Of a stretch of DNA of 26,839 nt, positions 14,829 to 23,439 are shown one piece after another. This DNA comes from JAIYDJ01 sp031398695 (GTDB lineage Bacteria; Pseudomonadota; Alphaproteobacteria; Rhodobacterales; Rhodobacteraceae). The notes beneath the pieces are model-generated. The model made no database searches and was not told where the DNA came from. It saw only the letters and a program-made list of their open reading frames with translations. The position numbers and the translations under genes are program-made. Each line of letters begins with the position of its first letter. Positions within the stretch are counted from its first letter, which is position 1. The stretch lies in contig JANNNU010000076.1 of assembly GCA_031398695.1 (NCBI GenBank), positions 1-26,839 of the forward strand. The letters run 5' to 3'.

Positions 14829-16622
14829 CTACCCCCGCGGCGTGGCCGTCACATAGGTGCCGGGTGCGGGTGCCAGCAGCTGTGCCCCCGAATCACCCGG
14901 AACCCGCGCCGCGACACGCGCGCCTGACCGGGCGGTCAACCACAAACCCCACCGCGCCCACCAGCTGCCCTTGTGGAATGTAGCCCCGTCAAGCCACGCC
15001 TCGGGCGTAGTCAGCGGGCCGTCATGGGTGTAGTGGCCGTACTTGTCGCGACCGGGCGGGTTGACGATCCCGGCGACGTGACCGGACTGCGACAGGATGA
15101 ACGTCTTGTCTGTCGACCCCATCTGCCGGATGCCGTTTAAGCTGGCCCGCCACGGCGCGATATGGTCCTTTTCGCAGGCGATCGCGCAGATCGGCAACGT
15201 CACGTCGCCCAACGACGCAGGCTGGCCAAACACCGGAAACGTGCCCTTGGCAAACCCGTCGCCCTGGCACAACCCGCGCAGATACTCGATCGCCATCGTG
15301 GCAGGCAGATTGGTGCCGTCGCCATTCCAGAACAACAGGTCGAACGCCGGAGGCGCCTCGCCCATCATGTAGCTTTTGATCGCAGGCTGATAGATCAGGT
15401 CATTTGACCGCAGAAAGCTGAACGTGCGGGTCATGAAGGTCTTGGCCATGATTCCGTCCAGTTTGGCCTGCCGTTCGATCCCGTCGACGAAATCGTCGTC
15501 CAGAAACACCCCGACATCCCCGGCGTCGGAAAAGTCGGTCATCGTGGTAAAGAAGGTGGCCGAGGCGACCGTGCTGTCTCCCGCGCGTTGCAGGTGCGAC
15601 AGGGTCAGGCCCAGCGTCGTGCCCGCGATGCAATACCCCACGGCATTGACCTGCGGCTGCCCGGTGATCCGGCGGACCTCGGCCATCGCCCGCATGAACC
15701 CGTCACGGATGTAGTCATCGACGCTGACGTCGGCGTAACTTGCGTCCGGGTTGACCCAGCTGACCACGAACAGTGTGAAACCCTGATCGACGATCCATTT
15801 GATCAGACTGTTCTGCGGCGTCATATCCATGATGTAGAACTTGTTGATCCAGGGCGGAAAGATCAGCAACGGGACCGCATGCACCGTTTCGGTCGTCGGT
15901 GAATACTGGATCAGCTCGAGCATCCTGTTGCGATAGACGACCCAGCCCGGCTGCGTCGCGAGGTTGACGCCCACCTGAAACGCCTCCGGATCGGCCAGCG
16001 TCACTTGCAGGTCGCCGTCGTTCATCTCGATGTCGCGCACCAGATTTTCCAGCCCCTGCACCAAAGACGCCCCGTCGGTCGCCACGGCGCGTTCCAGCGC
16101 GTCCGGGTTCGTCGCCAGAAAGTTGGTTGGCGCCAGCATGTCGACGATCTGCCGGGTGAAATAATCCACCCGCTTGCGCTCCACCGGGTCCAGCCGCTCC
16201 AGATCGCCCATCGCGGTTGCGATGGCCTCGGCGTTCAAGAGATACTGCTGTTTCAGGAAATTGAACACCGGATGGCTGTCCCACAGCGGATTGGCAAAAC
16301 GCCGGTCCTTGGGGCCGGGATCTGCGGGAGCCCTGAATTCGCCATGCAACAAGGGTTGCTGCGCCTCGACGTAATGCTTCAGCACCTTGCCCCAGTAGCC
16401 GATCTGATGCTCGATCACCTTACCCGGATTCTGCATCATCTCGGCGACATAGGCGGTCGCGGCCTTCACGTAGACCTCTTGATTCGGTCCCGCCAGGGCC
16501 GGATCGACCGGTTTTCGGGCTGCAAACGCGCGCATCAGGCGCTGTGACAACTCCTCCATCTTCGCAATGTTGGCATTCAATGCCACACCGCGTGCCGCAG
16601 CGTCATCGTCGGTAGTTGTCAT
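14829..16622 (-). CDS. phaC: Class I poly(3-hydroxyalkanoate) synthase
   Basis: A 597-residue polymerase that joins 3-hydroxyacyl-CoA units into PHA on the granule surface. The N-terminal PhaC_N region spans about 50-220. The alpha/beta-hydrolase core has the modified lipase box GYCIAG with catalytic Cys331, Asp486 in EKDHIAPW and His515 in SGHVAG, matching the Cys-Asp-His triad of class I enzymes. The dimer-region FDLLFWNGD corresponds to FDLLYWN of the Cupriavidus enzyme. The length is that of class I synthases, which work without PhaE or PhaR(Bacillus) partners. It is divergent from phaZ across a region with PhaR-type operators and is followed by phaP. Confidence 0.96.
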   Translation of the reverse strand: MTTTDDDAAARGVALNANIAKMEELSQRLMRAFAARKPVDPALAGPNQEVYVKAATAYVAEMMQNPGKVIEHQIGYWGKVLKHYVEAQQPLLHGEFRAPADPGPKDRRFANPLWDSHPVFNFLKQQYLLNAEAIATAMGDLERLDPVERKRVDYFTRQIVDMLAPTNFLATNPDALERAVATDGASLVQGLENLVRDIEMNDGDLQVTLADPEAFQVGVNLATQPGWVVYRNRMLELIQYSPTTETVHAVPLLIFPPWINKFYIMDMTPQNSLIKWIVDQGFTLFVVSWVNPDASYADVSVDDYIRDGFMRAMAEVRRITGQPQVNAVGYCIAGTTLGLTLSHLQRAGDSTVASATFFTTMTDFSDAGDVGVFLDDDFVDGIERQAKLDGIMAKTFMTRTFSFLRSNDLIYQPAIKSYMMGEAPPAFDLLFWNGDGTNLPATMAIEYLRGLCQGDGFAKGTFPVFGQPASLGDVTLPICAIACEKDHIAPWRASLNGIRQMGSTDKTFILSQSGHVAGIVNPPGRDKYGHYTHDGPLTTPEAWLDGATFHKGSWWARWGLWLTARSGARVAARVPGDSGAQLLAPAPGTYVTATPRG

Positions 16623-16644
16623 GATCGTCTTTCCCCCCTATCGT

Positions 16645-16660
16645 TGCTGCATGTGCAGCA
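16645..16660. promoter_or_regulatory. PhaR operator A between phaC and phaZ (TGCTGC-ATGT-GCAGCA)
   Basis: A palindrome with perfect 6-base arms containing CTGC-N4-GCAG, the second reported spacing of PhaR sites. It is 23 bases upstream of the phaC ATG, so a bound repressor would sit over the phaC transcription start region. No clean -35/-10 pair was found around it. Confidence 0.65.
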
Positions 16661-16682
16661 TAGTGTCGCCTGTTCGGGGGGG

Positions 16683-16693
16683 CTGCGACGCAG
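16683..16693. promoter_or_regulatory. PhaR operator B between phaC and phaZ (CTGC-GAC-GCAG)
   Basis: A CTGC-N3-GCAG element about 35 bases from operator A and 31 bases upstream of the phaZ ATG, followed by one more GCAG (16697-16700). It is placed to influence phaZ, phaC or both. Confidence 0.6.
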
Positions 16694-16724
16694 AACGCAG
16701 GGCCCGCCCGGGCGAGGAGACACC

Positions 16725-17993
16725 ATGAAGTATATGTTCACCTACGACCTGATGGAAAGCATGCGCAACACGCAGGCGTTGATGGGGGCGACTGCCCGCG
16801 CGATGGCCTCGTATCCGGTCTTCGCGTTGTCGACCAACCCGCTGCTGCCGCTGATGGCCGCCTGGGGCACCGTGACCGAACGCAGCTTTGCGCGGATGGT
16901 CGCGAAACCCGACTGGGGCATCCGGTCCATCGTCGGGCCGGACGGGCAGGATCACCTCGTCGATGTCAACGTCGTGATGGACAAGCCGTTTGGTGGGCTG
17001 ATCGAATTCAGCGTGCGTCGCCGGTCGCCCACGGGGCGCAAGGTACTGCTGGTCGCCCCGATGTCCGGTCACTACGCCACGCTGCTGCGCTCCACCGTCA
17101 CCTCGCTGCTGCCCGACTGCGACGTGTTCGTGACCGATTGGCACAACGCGCGCGACATCCCCGTGTCCGAGGGCAAGTTCGACGTGGAGGATTACACGCT
17201 TTACCTCGTCGATTTCATGCGCCACCTCGGCCCCGACACGCATGTGATCGCCGTCTGCCAGCCGGCACCGCTGGCGTTGGCCGCAACCGCCTATCTCGCC
17301 GGCGAAGACCCGTCTGCGCAGCCGCGCAGCCTGACCCTGATCGGCGGACCGGTGGACCCGGATGCGGCCGCCAGCGACGTGACAGACTTCGGCCGCCGCA
17401 TCACAATGGGCCAACTGGAACAGATCGCGATCCAGCGCGTCGGCTTTTCCTACAAGGGTGTGGGGCGGCTGGTCTATCCGGGGCTGTTGCAGTTGCAGTC
17501 CTTCATCTCGATGAACCAGGAACGCCACTCCAAGGCGTTCTCCGACCAGATCCTGCGCGTGTCGCGGGGCGAGGCGTCGGATCACGACGCGCACAACCGG
17601 TTTTACGACGAATACCTTGCAGTCATGGACATGACGGCAGAGTTCTATCTCTCAACGGTCGAGCGCATCTTCAAGAACGGCGAGATTGCCAAGAACCAGT
17701 TCGTCGTCGCCGGCAAGCAGGTGGACATCGGCGCGATCACCCAGGTCGCGGTGATGACGGTTGAAGGCGCCGAGGACGACATCTCGTCGCCCGGTCAGTG
17801 CGTGGCGGCGCTCGCCATGCTGACCGGCCTGCCCGACTCGAAGAAAGCCCAGCATCTGGAGCCCGGCGCCGGGCATTACGGCATATTTGCCGGCAAAAGC
17901 TGGCGCCTGAACATCCGCCCGCTGGTGCTCGGGTTCATCGACAAGGCCTCGGGCACGTCCAAGTCGAAGATCAGCCTCGCCGCGTCGCAATAA
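16725..17993 (+). CDS. phaZ: Intracellular PHA (PHB) depolymerase
   Basis: A 422-residue intracellular depolymerase that mobilises stored polymer. The start ATG 16725 has a good Shine-Dalgarno (GCGAGGAG); in-frame codons further upstream run through the operator region. It begins MKYMFTYDLMES, typical of the family. The nucleophile is Cys178 in IAVCQPAP, as in the Cys-type PhaZ of Cupriavidus; the Asp (EGAEDDISS) and His (GAGHYGIFAG) of the triad are near the C-terminus. No signal peptide, as expected for an intracellular enzyme. It is divergent from phaC, so synthesis and degradation genes share one control region. Confidence 0.95.
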   Translation: MKYMFTYDLMESMRNTQALMGATARAMASYPVFALSTNPLLPLMAAWGTVTERSFARMVAKPDWGIRSIVGPDGQDHLVDVNVVMDKPFGGLIEFSVRRRSPTGRKVLLVAPMSGHYATLLRSTVTSLLPDCDVFVTDWHNARDIPVSEGKFDVEDYTLYLVDFMRHLGPDTHVIAVCQPAPLALAATAYLAGEDPSAQPRSLTLIGGPVDPDAAASDVTDFGRRITMGQLEQIAIQRVGFSYKGVGRLVYPGLLQLQSFISMNQERHSKAFSDQILRVSRGEASDHDAHNRFYDEYLAVMDMTAEFYLSTVERIFKNGEIAKNQFVVAGKQVDIGAITQVAVMTVEGAEDDISSPGQCVAALAMLTGLPDSKKAQHLEPGAGHYGIFAGKSWRLNIRPLVLGFIDKASGTSKSKISLAASQ

Positions 17994-18081
17994 TCGCCCG
18001 CGCGAGGCAGGGTCAAAGATCTTGCGATCCGCGACAGGCCTGCCAAGGCCCGGCCGTATCCTCACCTGTCCAACAACGCCT

Positions 18082-18102
18082 CCCTCCCCTTCGTGGGAAG
18101 GG
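18082..18102. terminator. Possible bidirectional terminator between phaZ and the hydrolase operon
   Basis: CCCTCCCC (18082-18089) pairs with GGGAAGGG (18095-18102) with one C-A mismatch around a TTCGT loop. It lies in the gap between convergent genes. The T-tracts are poor (ACGTTT on the plus side, none on the minus side), so it may be only a stable 3' hairpin. Confidence 0.4.
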
Positions 18103-18132
18103 ACGTTTGGCATCCAGACCGCGACACGCGCC

Positions 18133-18843
18133 TTACCGCAACAGCATCGGCCCGTTCAAAAACGCCTCGAGCGCGGCGGTCACCGCCTCGGGCTGCTCAA
18201 GGCTCGGCAGATGGCCCGCATCGTCGATCAGTTGCAGCTTGGCAAACGGCATCAGCCCGGCGGTGAACTCCTGCCGGCGCAGCGGCACCAGCGTGTCTTG
18301 CGCGCCCACCAGGATTAGCGCCGGGATCTTGACGCGCCGCATGGTCTTTTGCTGATCCGGGCGGCGCTGCAAGGCCCGCGACTGGCGCAGAAACACGCCC
18401 TCGCCCAGCCCCAGCGCCATATCGCGCACCAGCGCCAGCACCTCGTCGCGCCACGGCGTGTCGGCCAGCGCCGTGCGAGGCAGCTCTTCCAGCATCGCCT
18501 CGGCCAGCCGACCCGACCGCGCGGCCACGATCCGCGCCTCGCGCTTGGCCGCCGCCTGCGGCGGCTCGGACAGCGGATCGGTCGCCATCAGGACCACCCG
18601 TGTCACCCGGTCGGGCTCGCGCCGCACGATGTCGAGCGCCACATCCCCGCCCAACCCGTGGCCCACCAGCGCGAACTTCGCAGGGGCCGTCGCCAGCACA
18701 TAGGCGCTCATCGCCTCGACCGTCTCGCCTTGCGTGACCAGCGCCACCTGCATCGCCCGCAGCGCACCCAACCCCACCAGCTGCGGCAGAAACAATCGCG
18801 CGTCGGCCATCAGACCCGGGATCAGGACGACCGGCTCGTGCAC
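18133..18843 (-). CDS. Alpha/beta hydrolase-fold protein lacking the nucleophile Ser
   Basis: A 236-residue alpha/beta-hydrolase-fold protein from a GTG at 18843, 1 nt after the stop of the upstream gene. An ATG at 18867 would add 8 residues that overlap that gene. It begins HEPVVLIPGLMADARLF, the oxyanion strand of the family. The nucleophile elbow reads VGHGLGGD: residue 63, normally Ser, is Gly (codon GGG). The Asp (GAQDTLVP, Asp183) and His (DAGHLPSL, His211) of the triad remain. So the fold is intact but ordinary Ser-hydrolase chemistry is unlikely. It could be a pseudo-enzyme or a binding protein. It is third in a three-hydrolase operon. Confidence 0.85.
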   Translation of the reverse strand: MHEPVVLIPGLMADARLFLPQLVGLGALRAMQVALVTQGETVEAMSAYVLATAPAKFALVGHGLGGDVALDIVRREPDRVTRVVLMATDPLSEPPQAAAKREARIVAARSGRLAEAMLEELPRTALADTPWRDEVLALVRDMALGLGEGVFLRQSRALQRRPDQQKTMRRVKIPALILVGAQDTLVPLRRQEFTAGLMPFAKLQLIDDAGHLPSLEQPEAVTAALEAFLNGPMLLR

Positions 18844-18844
18844 C

Positions 18845-19825
18845 TTACAGCCCCTCGGCCCAAGCAAGGATCGCCGCGATCACCGGCTCGGTCTGGCCGG
18901 GCGACATGATCTCGCCCGCGATGACATGGGCCCAAGGGTCGTCGCCCGCCTGCATGTCGCGCACCTCTTGCGTCACCGGTCCGCCCCATTCGGCCATCAC
19001 CGGTGCGATTGCTGCCGGGTCGATCACCCGGTCCTCGGCGCTGTAGACAAAAAGCGCGGGCACCGTCGCCGTGCCAAAGTCCAGCCCCCGCGCTAGGCGC
19101 GCCAGCGCCGCCATCGGAAACAGCGCCTCCGTCGGATAGGACGTGGTCCAGTATCGCGCCTGCTCCGGGCTGCGCGGCTCGAAGCTTTGCGTGCCGCCCG
19201 CCACTAGGGGCCCCCACCAGCGGGCAAACGGCAGGTCCAGCACGACCGCAGCCGGGCTGTTGAGCCGGAAGTTCGGGCTGATCAGCACCAGCCCCGCCAT
19301 CCCGTCGGCCAAAGCCGGGTCGGTAGCCGCCACCGCCGCCAGCGTCGCCCCGGTCGAGGTCGCGATCACCAGCACACGGTCCCCCAGACGCCGCCCGATC
19401 GCCATCGCCTCGGCCACGTCCTCGATCCAGTCCCCCGCGACCGGTTCGGCCATCGCGGAGCTGCCCCGGCCATGCCCGGCCAGCCGGGTGAAGAACAGGT
19501 TTGCCCCCAATGCCCGCGCCACCTCGTCCGGCACCGGCCGGATTTCTTCGGAGGTGGCCGAAAAGCCGTGCACATAGACCACGGCGAGCGGCGTCTTCGC
19601 GCCCGGCGCGCCCGCCCAGAAGATGCGCTTAGCCACACCTGGGATCATGTCGTCGAACGCGGCTTCCCGGCCTTGCAACCAGACATCAAGATCGCCGCCT
19701 ATCATATTGGCGTCAAACGCGATCTCCCGGTCAACGGGTTCAACTGGGGCAAGGATCCACACCCCGCCGCCGATCAGCAGCACCGCCACCAGGACCCGTC
19801 CCATCCACTTGCCGACCGACTGCAT
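18845..19825 (-). CDS. Membrane-anchored alpha/beta hydrolase (serine aminopeptidase/lysophospholipase-like)
   Basis: A 326-residue protein with one N-terminal hydrophobic segment (about 10-27, VLVAVLLIGGGVWILAP), so probably anchored in the inner membrane or secreted. The alpha/beta-hydrolase core has VVYVHGFSATSEE (oxyanion), RLAGHGRGSS, the nucleophile elbow VIATSTGATL with Ser157, Asp265 (YSAEDRVID) and His300 (PWAHVIAG). The first Gly of GxSxG is Ala, which is tolerated in some esterases. Substrate unknown; lysophospholipase or esterase activity is possible. It starts 3 nt after the upstream hydrolase gene and is followed directly by the third. Confidence 0.85.
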   Translation of the reverse strand: MQSVGKWMGRVLVAVLLIGGGVWILAPVEPVDREIAFDANMIGGDLDVWLQGREAAFDDMIPGVAKRIFWAGAPGAKTPLAVVYVHGFSATSEEIRPVPDEVARALGANLFFTRLAGHGRGSSAMAEPVAGDWIEDVAEAMAIGRRLGDRVLVIATSTGATLAAVAATDPALADGMAGLVLISPNFRLNSPAAVVLDLPFARWWGPLVAGGTQSFEPRSPEQARYWTTSYPTEALFPMAALARLARGLDFGTATVPALFVYSAEDRVIDPAAIAPVMAEWGGPVTQEVRDMQAGDDPWAHVIAGEIMSPGQTEPVIAAILAWAEGL

Positions 19826-19828
19826 GTC

Positions 19829-20575
19829 CTAACCTTCCGAACCCGCTGTCCCCGAAACCGCGTCCACCGCCTGACCGATCATGGCCAGACACTGCGGCGT
19901 TGAAAAGCGGTGATCCGCCCCTTTGACCAGCGTCAGCCGAATATCGGGCCCCGCCGCGTGGTCCAGCAAGCGCAACGCCCGGTCCATCGGCACATCAGCA
20001 TCCGCCGTTCCCTGCAACATCCTGACTGGAAACGGCAAATCCAGCCGATCGCGCAACACCAGATGGCGCCGTCCGTCCTCGATCAGCCGCCGGGTGATCC
20101 GGTAGGCCGCACCATACCCGGACGGCAGATCGACATGCCCCGACATGACCGCCGTGCGTTGCGCCGCGGTGAACCCCGCCCACAGGCTATCCTCGGTAAA
20201 ATCCGGTGCCGCCGCCACCGTGACCAGCCCCGCCATGCGCCCCGGCATCGCCCGTGCCAGCAACAGCGCAATCCACCCCCCCATCGACGAACCGACCAAC
20301 ACCTGCGGCCCGTCTGTCAGCGCCAGCACCGCCGCGGCATCCTCGGCCCAGTCACCGATGCAACCGTCCTCAAACGCGCCGCCCGATTGCCCGTGTCCGG
20401 AATAGTCGAACCGCAGGAACGCGCACCCCCGCGCCTTTGCCCAGTCCGCGAGCCACAGCGCCTTGGTCCCGTCCATGTCCGACTGGAACCCGCCCAGAAA
20501 CACGACCCCAGGCCCGTGCCCTGCCGTCTGGTGATAGGCGATCGTGCGTCCCTGCGGCGTGGTCAACTGGTGCAT
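19829..20575 (-). CDS. Alpha/beta hydrolase (ABHD10-like esterase)
   Basis: A 248-residue cytoplasmic hydrolase. GGGAGG 5 bases before the ATG at 20575 decides this start over an in-frame ATG at 20599. A full triad is seen: Ser97 in VGSSMGGW, Asp193 in TADADVP and His222 in GADHRFS. The sequence FLGGFQSDMDGTKALWL and FDYSGHGQSGG resemble the ABHD10 group, esterases acting on acyl glucuronides and acylated proteins, but substrate cannot be inferred. It is the first gene of three tightly packed alpha/beta hydrolases and the only one with a canonical nucleophile elbow. It is divergent from thrS. Confidence 0.87.
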   Translation of the reverse strand: MHQLTTPQGRTIAYHQTAGHGPGVVFLGGFQSDMDGTKALWLADWAKARGCAFLRFDYSGHGQSGGAFEDGCIGDWAEDAAAVLALTDGPQVLVGSSMGGWIALLLARAMPGRMAGLVTVAAAPDFTEDSLWAGFTAAQRTAVMSGHVDLPSGYGAAYRITRRLIEDGRRHLVLRDRLDLPFPVRMLQGTADADVPMDRALRLLDHAAGPDIRLTLVKGADHRFSTPQCLAMIGQAVDAVSGTAGSEG

Positions 20576-20611
20576 CGCGGCCTCCCTTTGCGCCCTCATA
20601 CCCCGCCCCGG

Positions 20612-20640
20612 TTGACAACACCACGGAAGGACAGCAGAAC
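20612..20640 (+). promoter_or_regulatory. Candidate thrS promoter
   Basis: A consensus -35 TTGACA (20612-20617) stands 17 bases from a weak -10, CAGAAC (20635-20640). The predicted leader is about 55 nt. No T-box-like structure or threonine-codon attenuator was seen in it. Confidence 0.45.
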
Positions 20641-20700
20641 TCCGCCCAAATAACCCGCAACCGGGCGTTTCGTAGACGCCAAACCGACGAGGACGCCGCC

Positions 20701-22671
20701 ATGGCCCAGATCACCCTGACATTTCCCGATGGCAACCAGCGCAGCTATGCGGCCGGCACGACAGCGGCCGAAGTCGCCGCCTCCATCGCTCCAGGTCTGG
20801 CAAAGAAAGCCATCTCGGCAAGCGTGAACGGCGCGCACTTCGATCTGGCATGGCCGATCGACGCCGATGCAAAGATCGCCATCCACACGCTGGCCGATGA
20901 TAAACAGGCGCTCGAACTGATCCGCCACGACTGCGCCCACATCATGGCCCGCGCGGTACAAGAGATCTGGCCTGACGCGAAGGTCACCATCGGCCCCGTC
21001 CGCGATTACGGCTGGTTCTATGACTTCGACCGGGCGGACCCCTTCACGCCCGAAGACCTCGGCCAGATCGAGGCGCGGATGAAGCAGATCATCAACGCCC
21101 GCGATCCGGTGCGCACCGAGGTCTGGTCCCGCGAGGCCGCCCTCGCCTACTATGCAGAGCGTAACGAGCCCTACAAGATCGAGCTGATCGACCGCATCCC
21201 CGAAGGCGAGGATCTGCGGATGTATTGGCACGGCGCCTGGCAGGACCTGTGCCGCGGCCCGCACCTGCAACACACAGGCCAAGTGCCCGCCGACGGCTTC
21301 AAGCTGACGACGATCGCCGGGGCCTACTGGCTCGGCGACAGCACGCGGCCCATGCTGCAACGGATCTACGGTATCGCGTTCAAGAACCGCGACGACCTCA
21401 AGGCCCATATGACCATGCTGGAAGAGGCCGCCAAGCGCGACCACCGCAAGCTGGGCCGCGAGATGGACCTGTTCCACCTGCAGGAAGAGGCGCAAGGCTC
21501 GGTCTTCTGGCACCCCAACGGGTTCGTCATCTACAACCAGCTCGAGGCTTACATCCGCCGCCGCCTGAACCGGTCCGGCTATGTCGAGGTGAAAACCCCG
21601 CAACTGATGGCCGCCAAGTTCTGGGAGGCGTCGGGCCACTGGGGCAAGTACCGCGAAAACATGTTCGTGGTCCCGGATGAAGTGCCGGGTACGGATGAAA
21701 ACGCGCCCGTGTTTACCGGCCGCGCCGATTTGATGGCGCTGAAACCGATGAACTGCCCGGCGCATATCCAGATCTTCAAGCAGGGCACCAAATCCTATCG
21801 CGACCTGCCGCTGCGCATGGCCGAATTCGGCTGCTGCCACCGGAACGAGGCGCACGGCGCGCTGCACGGCCTGATGCGCGTGCGCCAGATGACGCAGGAC
21901 GACGCGCACATCTTCTGCCGCGAAGACCAGATCCAGGGCGAGACGGAAGCCTTCTGCGCCCTGCTGGATGCCGTCTATACCGACATGGGCTTTACCGATG
22001 TGCGCATCCTGCTGGCCACGCGGCCTGACGCGCGGGCCGGCAGCGACGAGACATGGGATCGCGCCGAGCAGGCCCTGGGCGATGCCCTGCGCGCCACGGG
22101 CCGTGATTTCACCGTCGCGCCGGGGGATGGGGCGTTCTACGGGCCCAAGCTGGAATTCCACCTCAAGGATGCGATCGGCCGGTCGTGGCAACTTGGCACG
22201 CTGCAACTCGATTTCGTTCTGCCGGACCGTCTGGACGCCGCCTACACTGCAGAAGACGGCTCCAAACAGCGGCCCGTCATGCTGCACCGCGCCATTCTGG
22301 GGTCGCTCGAGCGGTTCATCGGCGTGCTGATCGAAAGCTATGCCGGAAAACTCCCCTTCTGGATCGCCCCGCGTCAGGTGGTGGTCGCGTCCATCGTGTC
22401 CGACGCCGACCCGTTCGTGCGTGAAGTGGTCGCCGCCCTGCGTGCCCGTGGCCTGCGCGCCGAGGCCGACACCCGGAACGAGAAGATCAACTACAAGGTC
22501 CGCGAGCATTCCGTTGGCAAGGTGCCGGTGATCCTCGCCATCGGCATGAAAGAGGTCGAGGAGCGGACCGTGTCGATCCGCCGTCTGGGCGAGACGATCA
22601 CCCAGACGTTGTCGCTGGACGCGGTGATCGCGGACCTCGCCGCAGAAGCCGTGCCGCCCGACCTGCGCTGA
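20701..22671 (+). CDS. thrS: Threonyl-tRNA synthetase
   Basis: A 656-residue class II synthetase that charges tRNA-Thr. The start ATG 20701 has GAGGA upstream and begins the TGS domain (MAQITLTFPDGN); frames further upstream are not coding. The editing domain follows, with the HxxxH site RHDCAH (His76, His80). The catalytic core has the zinc ligands Cys352 (PMNCPAH), His403 (DDAHIF) and His529 (MLHRAILGS), and motif 2 CHRNEAHGALHGLMRVRQM. The HGTP anticodon-binding domain is at the end. In motif 2, AHG replaces the more common PSG. The length is normal for bacterial ThrRS, so both editing and aminoacylation should work. Confidence 0.97.
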   Translation: MAQITLTFPDGNQRSYAAGTTAAEVAASIAPGLAKKAISASVNGAHFDLAWPIDADAKIAIHTLADDKQALELIRHDCAHIMARAVQEIWPDAKVTIGPVRDYGWFYDFDRADPFTPEDLGQIEARMKQIINARDPVRTEVWSREAALAYYAERNEPYKIELIDRIPEGEDLRMYWHGAWQDLCRGPHLQHTGQVPADGFKLTTIAGAYWLGDSTRPMLQRIYGIAFKNRDDLKAHMTMLEEAAKRDHRKLGREMDLFHLQEEAQGSVFWHPNGFVIYNQLEAYIRRRLNRSGYVEVKTPQLMAAKFWEASGHWGKYRENMFVVPDEVPGTDENAPVFTGRADLMALKPMNCPAHIQIFKQGTKSYRDLPLRMAEFGCCHRNEAHGALHGLMRVRQMTQDDAHIFCREDQIQGETEAFCALLDAVYTDMGFTDVRILLATRPDARAGSDETWDRAEQALGDALRATGRDFTVAPGDGAFYGPKLEFHLKDAIGRSWQLGTLQLDFVLPDRLDAAYTAEDGSKQRPVMLHRAILGSLERFIGVLIESYAGKLPFWIAPRQVVVASIVSDADPFVREVVAALRARGLRAEADTRNEKINYKVREHSVGKVPVILAIGMKEVEERTVSIRRLGETITQTLSLDAVIADLAAEAVPPDLR

Positions 22672-22692
22672 CCGATAATCGGGCCAGACGCC

Positions 22693-23049
22693 TCAATGCG
22701 CGTCCGGTTGTCGCGCGAGCAACGCCAGCACGCCGCCCAGACCGCACATCGCGATCGGGAACATGGTGAACACGCCAAACCCGAAGGCCACCAGAATCGC
22801 GGCAGACGCCGCCAGCATCAGCACGCCCGCCGCGACGTTCTGCGACCGCGCCATCGCCGCCCCCGCAATCGCCAGCAACGGCGCAAGGAAACTGGCCACC
22901 CGGATCAGCATCGGGTGATCCACCTGCCGGGCCAACTCGCCGATTTCGCCGCGCCGGTCGATGAACTCGGTATAGCCATAGCCGAAAAACCCGATGACCA
23001 TCGCCCACAACCCGCCGATCAACCCCAACGTCAAGGCCGCATTCCGCAT
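22693..23049 (-). CDS. Small integral membrane protein of unknown function
   Basis: A 118-residue protein with about four hydrophobic helices: near 5-25 (LGLIGGLWAMVIGFFGYGY), 48-66 (IRVASFLAPLLAIAGAAMA), 70-90 and 92-111. A charged segment, EFIDRRGEIGELARQ, lies between the first two. No recognised motif. Such four-helix proteins are found in many genomes without known function. It is convergent with thrS, 21 bases away, and divergent from the cold-shock gene. Confidence 0.7.
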   Translation of the reverse strand: MRNAALTLGLIGGLWAMVIGFFGYGYTEFIDRRGEIGELARQVDHPMLIRVASFLAPLLAIAGAAMARSQNVAAGVLMLAASAAILVAFGFGVFTMFPIAMCGLGGVLALLARQPDAH

Positions 23050-23207
23050 CTTTTCTCAATCCCGCTTGATTTCTTGCCTAGCTTTGGCATGATTTGCCTT
23101 GTGACGACAGACTTTCCGACCGCGACGCCTGATGGCAGCACTGAAAGACCTGGCTGCACGGCCCTTGGCAATCGCGCCACGGGACAAGTCGAGGAAGGAG
23201 AGACGGC

Positions 23208-23414
23208 ATGCCCACCGGCACCGTAAAGTGGTTCAACAGCACCAAGGGCTACGGCTTCATCGCGCCCGACAACGGCGGCAAGGACGTGTTCGTCCATATT
23301 TCGGCAGTCGAGCGCGCCGGCCTGAAAGGGCTGAACGACAACCAGAAGATCGGTTACGAACTGCAATCCGGCCGGGATGGCAAGGAATCTGCAGCCGACC
23401 TTCGGCTTCTCTGA
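23208..23414 (+). CDS. Cold-shock domain protein (CspA family)
   Basis: A 68-residue single cold-shock domain that binds single-stranded RNA/DNA. RNP1 is KGYGFIAP (13-20) and RNP2 VFVHI (27-31), with the usual TGTVKWFNSTKG start. A strong Shine-Dalgarno (AAGGAGAGA) lies upstream. The gap of 158 bases to the divergent gene allows a long 5' leader, which in CspA genes often controls translation by temperature, but no defined structure was identified. The gene is monocistronic: its own terminator follows within 50 bases. Confidence 0.95.
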   Translation: MPTGTVKWFNSTKGYGFIAPDNGGKDVFVHISAVERAGLKGLNDNQKIGYELQSGRDGKESAADLRLL

Positions 23415-23439
23415 CACGGTCACGACGTTGTTCCTGCGT

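Noticed and set aside
23084..23098. TTTGGCATGATTTGC upstream of the cold-shock gene, resembling a sigma-54 promoter
   Set aside because: The GG and GC dinucleotides are 8 bases apart instead of the required 10.
23089..23226. Small frame starting ATGATTTGCCTT and overlapping the start of the cold-shock gene
   Set aside because: No Shine-Dalgarno, no similarity to a known peptide, and it lies where the cold-shock leader is expected.
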